A stretch of 22,192 nucleotides of DNA, taken from the NCBI GenBank assembly GCA_964544285.1, contig CAZJAQ010000021.1, positions 1 to 22,192 of the forward strand, written 5' to 3'. The DNA comes from CAYGVX01 sp964544285 (lineage in GTDB: Archaea; Thermoproteota; Bathyarchaeia; Bathyarchaeales; SOJC01). Below the pieces are notes generated by a model. The model was given only the letters and a program-made list of their open reading frames with translations. It made no database searches and was not told the DNA's origin. Shown here piece after piece: positions 6,310 through 12,131 of the stretch (position 1 is its first letter; the number at the start of each line of letters is the position of its first letter). The position numbers and the translations under genes were made by a program.

Positions 6310-8106
6310 GTGTTATTTTCCAGTTTAAACCATTACAAGTATGTGGAGAAGTTGAAACAAACATTCCACAGAATAATGCTCACACTGCTGCTAACATGTA
6401 TGCTAGTTTTGGTTGGCATTCACTCAGACAAGATTGTGCAAGCAACGGCTTCGACGACAATTTCCGACGAGCTTGAGGGAGAAAAGTATGTTCCAGTTTC
6501 TTTGCCTCCCATAGATTGGACAGACTACCACAACTATTCAGAAGTCGTCGCGATACTACTTGCGTTGAACCAAACCTACCCAGACGTCGTCGACGTCTTT
6601 TCAATTGGAAAAAGCTGGCAGAACCGAGACATCTACTGCGTGCGCTTAACAAACGAAAGCGACTCAGAGCCTAAACCCGAAGTCTTCTTCGTGGGTTATC
6701 ATCATGCTCGCGAGCCAATCTCAGCCGAGCTACCACTGTACTTCGTCGTGTACGCAGCCACAAACTACCCTCTAAATGAAACTATAAAGGAATTAGTCAA
6801 CAACAGTGAAATCTACATTGTCGTGGCTTTGAACGTCGACGGTTTCGACTTGTTCGAGGAAAACGACTGGCAAAGAAAGAATGCTCGCCCGACGAACGAA
6901 GACTATGACCCCTTCGTCGACGAAGACCCGCCTGAAGACGAGGATGGAGACGGCTTCATAGAACAGCTCATAGACTACACCAACCCTCAATACCCACAGT
7001 TCATCAGGTGGGAAGGAACAGACAACGACGCTGACGGCAGATACGCAGAAGACTGGGTGGGCGGCGTCGACCTGAACAGAAACTATGACTACATGTGGGA
7101 AGCTGGATCACCCTATCCTCAATCTGAAATCTACAGGGGTCCCTCACCCTTTTCGGAGCCAGAAACACAGGCGATAAGAGACCTCGTCTTAGAACACGAT
7201 TTCATTTATGCCATAAGCTTCCATTCTGGCACTGAGCTAATACTCTACCCATGGGGCTACACGTACGACCCGCCTCCAGACGAGGCTAGGTTTATAGAAG
7301 TTTCAGCAGACCTCTCGGACATCACGGGAGGAACGCCGTACGAGCAATCGAGCTATCTCTACTTCACTTACGGTGTATGGGACGATTGGATGTACGGTGT
7401 CGCTGGTGTCTATGCCATAACATGTGAGATTTTCACTAACGACACTTATGAAGGCGTGGTCCACCCTGGACCATACCCCAACAGTTTTTGGGAGGGCGGG
7501 TTAAAATACTGGTTTAATCCCTTTCCCGAAAACATCGAAGCTGTCGTGCTGCGTTGGCTGCCCACGTTCTTTTACATCACGAACAGGACAATCGGCGAAG
7601 CCTTCCACAACCTAGCAATTGACAGTGTTACTACAGATAGAACCGTAGTAGGTGAAGGCTACACGGTAGACGTAAACGTCTCAGTGCACAATGAAGGCTT
7701 GTTCGAAGAAACCTTCAACGTAACCATCCACGCTAATACCACCATCCTCCATGCCCAAACAATCACTCTTACAGGACAGAGTTCAGTAACCGTAACCTTT
7801 GCTTGGAACACCACGGGCTTTGCGAGGGGTAATTACACCATAAGCGCAAACGTTACCCTGTTGCCAACGGAAACAAGCACTGCTGACAACATTCTTTTCG
7901 CCGACGAAGTCTGTGTCACTATTCCGGGCGACGTGGATGGGGATTCTGACGTGGACCTTTATGATGCTGTCAAGCTGCTCATACGTTACGGCAGCCAAGA
8001 AGACGACCCGCTCTACAGCCCCAACTGCGACATAGACGACGACGGAGAGATATTCCTCTACGACGCAGTAATACTCCTCAGCCACTATGGACAAAAAGAC
8101 TACTAA
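6310..8106 (+). CDS. Secreted M14 zinc carboxypeptidase with CARDB-like and dockerin regions
   Basis: 598 aa as drawn from GTG 6310. The true start may be GTG 6343 or TTG 6352, just before the signal peptide (KLKQTFHRIMLTLLL). The M14 catalytic residues are visible: zinc ligands H132 and E135 (HHAREP) and H305 (SFHSG), the substrate-binding pair N256-R257 (DLNRNYD), and the general base E373 (CEIF). An Asp/Glu-rich insert at about 197-246 looks calcium-binding. Residues about 434-535 form a beta-rich CARDB-like region. The C-terminus carries two dockerin-type repeats, DVDGDSDVDLYDAVKLL (541-557) and DIDDDGEIFLYDAVILL (574-590). The enzyme should trim C-terminal residues from extracellular peptides. 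No cohesin is in the window. Many N-x-S/T sites fit an exported, glycosylated protein. Confidence 0.9.
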   Translation: MLFSSLNHYKYVEKLKQTFHRIMLTLLLTCMLVLVGIHSDKIVQATASTTISDELEGEKYVPVSLPPIDWTDYHNYSEVVAILLALNQTYPDVVDVFSIGKSWQNRDIYCVRLTNESDSEPKPEVFFVGYHHAREPISAELPLYFVVYAATNYPLNETIKELVNNSEIYIVVALNVDGFDLFEENDWQRKNARPTNEDYDPFVDEDPPEDEDGDGFIEQLIDYTNPQYPQFIRWEGTDNDADGRYAEDWVGGVDLNRNYDYMWEAGSPYPQSEIYRGPSPFSEPETQAIRDLVLEHDFIYAISFHSGTELILYPWGYTYDPPPDEARFIEVSADLSDITGGTPYEQSSYLYFTYGVWDDWMYGVAGVYAITCEIFTNDTYEGVVHPGPYPNSFWEGGLKYWFNPFPENIEAVVLRWLPTFFYITNRTIGEAFHNLAIDSVTTDRTVVGEGYTVDVNVSVHNEGLFEETFNVTIHANTTILHAQTITLTGQSSVTVTFAWNTTGFARGNYTISANVTLLPTETSTADNILFADEVCVTIPGDVDGDSDVDLYDAVKLLIRYGSQEDDPLYSPNCDIDDDGEIFLYDAVILLSHYGQKDY

Positions 8107-8118
8107 CATGGGAACTTG

Positions 8119-8397
8119 TCATTTCTTCTTCTTTTTTCTGTAGAGCATGAAAGTGTGACCCCTGACCTCCACGAGGACAGAGTCCGTTTGATGGGCAAAA
8201 TGGTTCGCAATCGTCTTCGCGTCATCCTCTTGCATCGCAGTCTTCAGAATCTTCACTTTCACCATTTCCGTTCTCTCCAATTGGCGGTCAATTTCTGCCG
8301 AAACTTCTTGAGAAAACCCTTTCTTTCCCACCCAAACAGTGGGCTTCTCGGCGCTTAATTCATGCTTTATTCTTCTCTTCATCTTTGGCGTAATCAT
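8119..8397 (-). CDS. yhbY: YhbY/CRM-domain RNA-binding protein
   Basis: 92 aa, one CRM domain: MKRRIKHELSAEKPTVWVGKKGFSQEV, then the basic segment VKVKILKT, ending near VRGHTFMLYRKKKKK. The W-V-G-K-x-G loop replaces the bacterial GxxG signature. In bacteria, YhbY associates with pre-50S ribosomes; the archaeal role is presumed ribosome or RNA binding. Its ATG overlaps the end of rnp4 by 4 bp (ATGA), so the two are translationally coupled. The run of Lys codons at its 3' end lies opposite the 3' end of the carboxypeptidase gene, 12 bp away. Confidence 0.9.
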   Translation of the reverse strand: MITPKMKRRIKHELSAEKPTVWVGKKGFSQEVSAEIDRQLERTEMVKVKILKTAMQEDDAKTIANHFAHQTDSVLVEVRGHTFMLYRKKKKK

Positions 8398-8738
8398 GTT
8401 CTTCTTTTCTCTCTGATTTTTATTGGAAACCGCATGTGTTCGCCACAGTAGCCACAGGTGATAACTACGTGGGGCTCTCTGCGTGGCTGAATACGCACGC
8501 TACAGTTAACACCAGGCAAAATAAACTTTTTACAGCCCCGACACACTTGACGCCGATGTTCCCTTGGGATGCGCACTCTGGACGCCATTGCCATCCTTCT
8601 CGCAGTGGCAACGTAGTGTTGGGCTAACTCTTCATCCTCCTCAATAACGTCCCTAGCGCGTTGGAAAAGTCTGCAAACTCGGTTGATTATGATTTTCTTG
8701 TCTGTGGCGTTCAATTTTGCGCGTTTTAGTTTAAGCAC
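8394..8738 (-). CDS. rnp4: RNase P protein subunit Rpp21/Rnp4
   Basis: 114 aa from GTG 8738. The N-terminal half is helical and basic. The C-terminal half is a zinc ribbon: CRGCKK, then a C in GVNCSVRI, and CGYCGEHMRFP. The zinc-binding cysteines and the R-rich strand (RIQPRREPHVVITC) match archaeal Rpp21 (about 117-120 aa). It is a protein cofactor of the RNase P ribozyme, which removes 5' leaders from pre-tRNAs. It is followed by yhbY with a 4-bp overlap, an arrangement I recognise from other archaea. Upstream, 8762-8805 can form a hairpin in its leader. Confidence 0.92.
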   Translation of the reverse strand: MLKLKRAKLNATDKKIIINRVCRLFQRARDVIEEDEELAQHYVATARRMAMASRVRIPREHRRQVCRGCKKFILPGVNCSVRIQPRREPHVVITCGYCGEHMRFPIKIREKRRT

Positions 8739-8761
8739 GTTAAGTCCTTAACTGTTTCGAT

Positions 8762-8805
8762 GGTTCTTTGTTGAAATATCTTTCCTTCCAAGCCTGGAAA
8801 GAACC
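8762..8805 (-). other. Inverted repeat in the likely rnp4-yhbY leader
   Basis: GGTTCTTT (8762-8769) and its complement AAAGAACC (8798-8805) flank a 28-nt loop containing a nested TTCCA/TGGAA pair (8786-8790 and 8795-8799). The outer and nested arms compete for two bases. If the minus promoter is the AT-rich block at 8841-8852, the hairpin would sit near the 5' end of the rnp4 mRNA. Function unknown. Confidence 0.35.
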
Positions 8806-8840
8806 GCATAGCGCAGGTTTTAGACGTGGTTGTTTGCGAT

Positions 8841-8852
8841 TTATTTTTATAT
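8841..8852. promoter_or_regulatory. AT-rich promoter element between rnp4 and secE
   Basis: ttatttttatat lies about 32-43 nt before the secE TTG and is the best TATA candidate for the secE-spt5-ribosomal operon, giving a short leader. On the other strand (atataaaaataa) it can serve the divergent rnp4-yhbY pair with a leader of about 70 nt. Confidence 0.5.
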
Positions 8853-8883
8853 CAGAACTGATGTTTTGAGAATGCGATAAACC

Positions 8884-9054
8884 TTGGGTATAAGGTCTTT
8901 CCTCCAGTCGGTCAGTCGGTTGTTAAAGTTAGCCACAAAACCCGGCAGGTCGGAGCTTTGGCAATCGACAAAAATCTGTCTACTCGGCATCGTAGTAGTG
9001 GGGTTAGTTGGCTTCCTGATAAAGCTGATTTCCTTTGTCCTCCAGGGTCTATGA
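8884..9054 (+). CDS. secE: Preprotein translocase subunit SecE (Sss1/Sec61-gamma)
   Basis: A 56-aa frame from TTG 8884 to TGA 9054, with an in-frame TAA directly upstream, so TTG is the earliest start. An amphipathic N-terminal helix (GIRSFLQSVSRLLKLATKP) is followed by the family hinge residues K-P-G-R-S-E-L-W and a single transmembrane helix (LLGIVVVGLVGFLIKLISFVL, about 33-53). This is the usual architecture and length of archaeal SecE, the clamp subunit of the SecYEG channel in the cytoplasmic membrane. The position directly before spt5 and rpl11 is the standard archaeal order and independently supports the call. Confidence 0.93.
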   Translation: MGIRSFLQSVSRLLKLATKPGRSELWQSTKICLLGIVVVGLVGFLIKLISFVLQGL

Positions 9055-9071
9055 TGGATGGAGAGCTGTGA

Positions 9072-9545
9072 TTGTCTGAGGAAAAAGCACCTTCAACTTC
9101 TGTCTTCGCCGTCCGCACCACCGCTGGACAGGAAAGGAACGTCGCTAACTTAATTGCGGTGAGGATTGAAAGCAGCAAATTACCCATCAAGGCGGTTCTG
9201 GTTCCCGAGATGTTGAAAGGCTACGTTTTCATCGAAGCCGAAGGACCCCACTTTGTGGAAGAAGCCATCGCTGGGATTAAGCACGTTAAGTCTCGGGTTC
9301 CAGGGATTGTGAGTTTTTCTGAAGTGGAAAAATACATCGTAGTCAAGCCTGTGATTGAGGAATTGGATGTTGACGATGTGGTGGAGGTTATAAGTGGTCC
9401 CTTCAAGGGCATGAGAGCCAAAATCACCCGCATCGACAAGACGAAGAGTGAAGTAACCCTTGAACTTTTAGAAGCAACTTTCACTCTACCCATAACAGTT
9501 CACGCAGATTACGTGAAAGTCGTGGAAAAAGCAAAGGCGGCATAA
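9072..9545 (+). CDS. spt5: Transcription elongation factor Spt5 (archaeal NusG)
   Basis: 157 aa from TTG 9072. The N-terminal NGN domain (about 9-95) begins SVFAVRTTAGQERNVANLIA and contains LKGYVFIEAEG, where NusG/Spt5 contacts the RNA polymerase clamp. The KOW domain (about 100-150) has VVEVISGPFKGMRAKITRID. It works with Spt4 to keep RNA polymerase processive and to couple transcription with other processes. It lies 17 bp after secE and 3 bp before rpl11, so is clearly co-transcribed. GGAG at 9059-9062 is a modest ribosome site. Confidence 0.95.
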   Translation: MSEEKAPSTSVFAVRTTAGQERNVANLIAVRIESSKLPIKAVLVPEMLKGYVFIEAEGPHFVEEAIAGIKHVKSRVPGIVSFSEVEKYIVVKPVIEELDVDDVVEVISGPFKGMRAKITRIDKTKSEVTLELLEATFTLPITVHADYVKVVEKAKAA

Positions 9546-9548
9546 AAC

Positions 9549-10040
9549 ATGGTAGAAAAGAAAACAGTAGACGCGCTCGTAAGTGGTGGACAAGCAACCG
9601 CTGGACCACCCTTGGGTCCTGCACTAGGACCCTTAGGAGTTAACGTTGTTGCGATAGTGAACAAAATCAACGAGTTGACCAAGGACTACGCAGGAATGAA
9701 AGTCCCCGTGAAAATCGTCGTTGACCCCGAGACCAAAACCTTCGAAGTTTCAGTGGGCACACCTACCACTTCCGCGCTGATCGTGAGTGAGTTGAAGATT
9801 GAGAAAGGGTCGAGTAAGCCGAAAGAAGAAAAGGTGGGCGACTTAACCGTGGCACAAGTAATCAGTATCGCCAAGAAGAAAAGACCAGAGCTGTTAGCCA
9901 AGTCGCTTAAGCTTGCATCCAAAGAGATTTTGGGCAGCTGCGTTAGCATGGGCATCACTGTGGAGGGCAAAGACCCACGAGAAGTGCAGCGAGAGATAGA
10001 CGAAGGCAAACACGATTCCCTCTTCGGAAAAGAACAGTAA
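9549..10040 (+). CDS. rpl11: Large-subunit ribosomal protein uL11
   Basis: 163 aa from ATG 9549. The N-terminal domain carries the proline/glycine-rich stretch QATAGPPLGPALGPLGVNV (15-33), the hallmark of uL11. The C-terminal domain (about 70-140) contains TVAQVISIAKKKRPELLAKSLK and the rRNA-binding end GSCVSMGITVEGKDPREV. Together with the uL10-P1 stalk, it forms the GTPase-associated centre with its rRNA. It has a somewhat extended acidic/basic tail, as in other archaea. Confidence 0.97.
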   Translation: MVEKKTVDALVSGGQATAGPPLGPALGPLGVNVVAIVNKINELTKDYAGMKVPVKIVVDPETKTFEVSVGTPTTSALIVSELKIEKGSSKPKEEKVGDLTVAQVISIAKKKRPELLAKSLKLASKEILGSCVSMGITVEGKDPREVQREIDEGKHDSLFGKEQ

Positions 10041-10045
10041 CAATC

Positions 10046-10055
10046 TTTTTATAAC
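10046..10055 (+). promoter_or_regulatory. Possible internal promoter before rpl1
   Basis: tttttataac sits in the 50-bp gap between rpl11 and rpl1, about 36-45 nt before the rpl1 ATG. A start about 25 nt downstream would leave a short leader containing the GAGG ribosome site. The T-run could equally act as a partial terminator of the upstream message. Confidence 0.4.
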
Positions 10056-10090
10056 GGACTCCCATACGAGATTTGGCACGAGGCCTAGCA

Positions 10091-10741
10091 ATGTCGCTGG
10101 ACACAAAGACCATCCTAGAAGCGGTCAAACAAGTTAGAGAAAAGTCTGAAAAGAAAAAATTCAACCAAACCATAGACTTAATCATCAACCTTCGAGACAT
10201 TGACCTGAAAAAGCCCGAAGGAAAGATTCAAGAAACCATAGAACTCCCCCATCCTCCCAGCAAGAAAGCAAAGGTATGCATAATAGCTGGCGGAGAACTC
10301 GCCCTCAAAGCGAAGAAAGCAGGCGCGGACCTTGTCATAGGCAGAGAAGAACTGGAAGCCTTAGCCACCGACAAGAAACGCCAAAAACAGCTGGCCAACG
10401 ATTATGATGTCTTCATAGCAGAAGCCCCCTTAATGACTACTGTGGGGAAAACTTTAGGCGCAACCCTCGGGCCTAGGGATAAAATGCCGAAACCTGTACC
10501 CCCCACGGCGGATGTGGCAACGCAGATTGAAAAGTGGAGGAACACCATGAACCTTCGACTAAAGAGCCAACCGATTCTTCAACTTGCAATAGGTACAGAG
10601 GACATGAAAGACGAGGAAATCGCCGAAAACATAATGACAGTGGTAAGGAGACTTGAAGGAAAACTTAAAAGAGGCCTCAAAAACATTAGGACAATCTGCT
10701 TGAAAACCACCATGGGCAAACCAGTTAAACTCAAACTGTAG
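10091..10741 (+). CDS. rpl1: Large-subunit ribosomal protein uL1
   Basis: 216 aa from ATG 10091, preferred over TTG 10073 because GAGG lies about 8 nt upstream and the protein then begins MSLDTKTILEAVKQV, as in other archaeal uL1. The two-domain L1 fold is visible: KKKFNQTIDLIINLRDIDLKKPEGK, with the conserved Phe/Thr pair that contacts rRNA, then domain II around VCIIAGGELALKAK, and LGPRDKMPKPVPP, a signature loop. It binds the mobile L1 stalk near the E site. In other archaea and bacteria uL1 also represses its own operon by binding mRNA. I could not confirm such a site here. Confidence 0.96.
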   Translation: MSLDTKTILEAVKQVREKSEKKKFNQTIDLIINLRDIDLKKPEGKIQETIELPHPPSKKAKVCIIAGGELALKAKKAGADLVIGREELEALATDKKRQKQLANDYDVFIAEAPLMTTVGKTLGATLGPRDKMPKPVPPTADVATQIEKWRNTMNLRLKSQPILQLAIGTEDMKDEEIAENIMTVVRRLEGKLKRGLKNIRTICLKTTMGKPVKLKL

Positions 10742-10753
10742 AAGGAACATGGA

Positions 10754-11632
10754 ATGACTGAGCAGCGCCAAATACTGCAACGAAAAGCCAAAGAAGTCGA
10801 AGAGATAGAGAACGTCATACGACAGTACAAAGTCATCGCCTTGGCTGATTTGCAGAAAGTACGTGCTGCTCAACTGCAAGAACTTCGAAAGAAACTGCAA
10901 AACGACGCCCATCTCAGAGTAATTAAAAATACTCTCGTAAAGCGAGCCCTCGACGAATCCAAGAACAAGCCAAACTTGGACAAACTTAAAGACCATCTGA
11001 CTGGCTCGAAGATTTTCCTGTTCACAGATCTTAATCCTTTCAAGCTCGTTCTACTCTTGGAAAGGAGCAAGGTTAAAACTACGGCAAAAGCCGGCGACGT
11101 AGCTGCCTTCGATGTAGTTGTCCCAGCGGGAAACACCGGACAGCCGCCGGGACCGATTATCAGCCAGTTGGGTGCGGTGGGCTTGAAGACACGCATAGAG
11201 TCTGGAAGTGTCTGGATAAACAAGGACACGTTGGTGGCGAAGAAGGGCGAAATAATCTCGGAACGTTTAGCCGCTGTACTGTCGAAGCTGGGCATAAAAC
11301 CAGTCGAAGCCGGGCTTTCTCTGAAAGCAGTATATGACGATGGAATGATTATCTCTGAAGACCAGCTGCACTTGGACATAGAAGCAACAAAGAGGGAGGT
11401 TGAAGAAGCTTACAAAACCGCCTTCTACCTATCGGTGAACAGCGCCTATACCATACCCGAGAACATTAGGCTACTACTTCAAAAAGCCCATCAAGAGGCT
11501 TACAAGCTGAGCGTAAACGAGAACATACCCACCGAGGAAACGATTAGGGATATATTAAGGAAAGCTTACATGCAGATGCTAAGCTTAAAAACCAAGCCAG
11601 ATAAGGTTAAGGAAACAGGTCAGAAAGGTTGA
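10754..11632 (+). CDS. rpl10: Large-subunit ribosomal protein uL10 (P0), short C-terminus
   Basis: 292 aa from ATG 10754 (GAAGGAAC upstream). The N-terminal rRNA-binding domain has RVIKNTLVKRAL. The middle domain carries GNTGQPPGPIISQL, which archaeal/eukaryal P0 has and bacterial L10 lacks. Residues about 225-280 form the helical spine that holds P1 dimers, with two related segments (YLSVNSAYTIPENI.. and YKLSVNENIPTEET..). Archaeal P0 is usually about 330-345 aa, ending in an acidic flexible tail with a GLGALFG-like end. Here the protein stops soon after the spine (KVKETGQKG), and no tail is encoded in the 39-bp gap. Confidence 0.95.
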   Translation: MTEQRQILQRKAKEVEEIENVIRQYKVIALADLQKVRAAQLQELRKKLQNDAHLRVIKNTLVKRALDESKNKPNLDKLKDHLTGSKIFLFTDLNPFKLVLLLERSKVKTTAKAGDVAAFDVVVPAGNTGQPPGPIISQLGAVGLKTRIESGSVWINKDTLVAKKGEIISERLAAVLSKLGIKPVEAGLSLKAVYDDGMIISEDQLHLDIEATKREVEEAYKTAFYLSVNSAYTIPENIRLLLQKAHQEAYKLSVNENIPTEETIRDILRKAYMQMLSLKTKPDKVKETGQKG

Positions 11633-11671
11633 AAAGGAAGAGTGTAAAAAAGGTAAGAGGTGGAATGAAAC

Positions 11672-11998
11672 ATGGAATACGTTTATGCCGCGCTGCTCTT
11701 ACACAACGCAGGAAAACCAGTAAACGAAGAAAACCTAACGAAACTGTTGAACGCTGCGGGAGTTAACGCCGACCCAGTTAGAGTGAAAGCTCTTGTCGCT
11801 TCGTTAGAAGGAGTCAACATTGACGAAGCCATAAAAACCGCTCCGACGATGATGGCTGCCGCACCCGTAGCAGCAGCTGCTGCACCAGCCGCTGGAGAAG
11901 CTAAGCCTGAAGCTAAGAAAGAGGAGAAGAAAACAGAAGAGGAAGAGAAGAAGAAAGAAGAAGCAGCGCTCGAAGGACTCGGAGCCTTATTCGGATAA
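11672..11998 (+). CDS. rpl12: Ribosomal stalk protein P1 (archaeal L12)
   Basis: 108 aa. The N-terminal dimerisation and uL10-binding domain (MEYVYAALLLHNAGKPVNEENL, residues 1-60) is followed by an Ala/Pro hinge, a highly charged Lys/Glu tail, and the conserved end LEGLGALFG, which recruits translational GTPases. AGAGGTGGA gives a good ribosome site before ATG 11672. It is last in the secE-spt5-rpl11-rpl1-rpl10-rpl12 operon. Several copies per ribosome are expected, and the strong ribosome site agrees with that. Confidence 0.97.
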   Translation: MEYVYAALLLHNAGKPVNEENLTKLLNAAGVNADPVRVKALVASLEGVNIDEAIKTAPTMMAAAPVAAAAAPAAGEAKPEAKKEEKKTEEEEKKKEEAALEGLGALFG

Positions 11999-12002
11999 GC
12001 CT

Positions 12003-12032
12003 CTTTACTCCGTTGTTTTCTCTTTCGTTACA
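12003..12032 (+). terminator. T-rich terminator after the stalk operon
   Basis: A pyrimidine-rich tract with several T-runs (cctctttact, tgttttctctttcg) starts immediately after the rpl12 stop. This is typical of archaeal U-tract termination. No strong hairpin is visible. Confidence 0.5.
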
Positions 12033-12070
12033 CGTCCAGTGTGTTCTCTGCAGGGCGTTTCCGCACATGA

Positions 12071-12079
12071 TTTAAATGA
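12071..12079 (+). promoter_or_regulatory. TATA-like element for alaS
   Basis: tttaaatga lies about 53-61 nt before the alaS GTG, giving a leader of about 30 nt. That leader contains GGGGTG (12119-12124), seven bases before the start codon. Confidence 0.45.
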
Positions 12080-12131
12080 TTCCTCAGAACTTAATGTGAG
12101 ACAGTTCACACCAGTCTTGGGGTGTTGAAGG

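Noticed and set aside
10073..10090. Six-codon upstream start of rpl1 (TTG)
   Set aside because: GAGG is placed correctly for ATG 10091, and that start gives the usual uL1 N-terminus.
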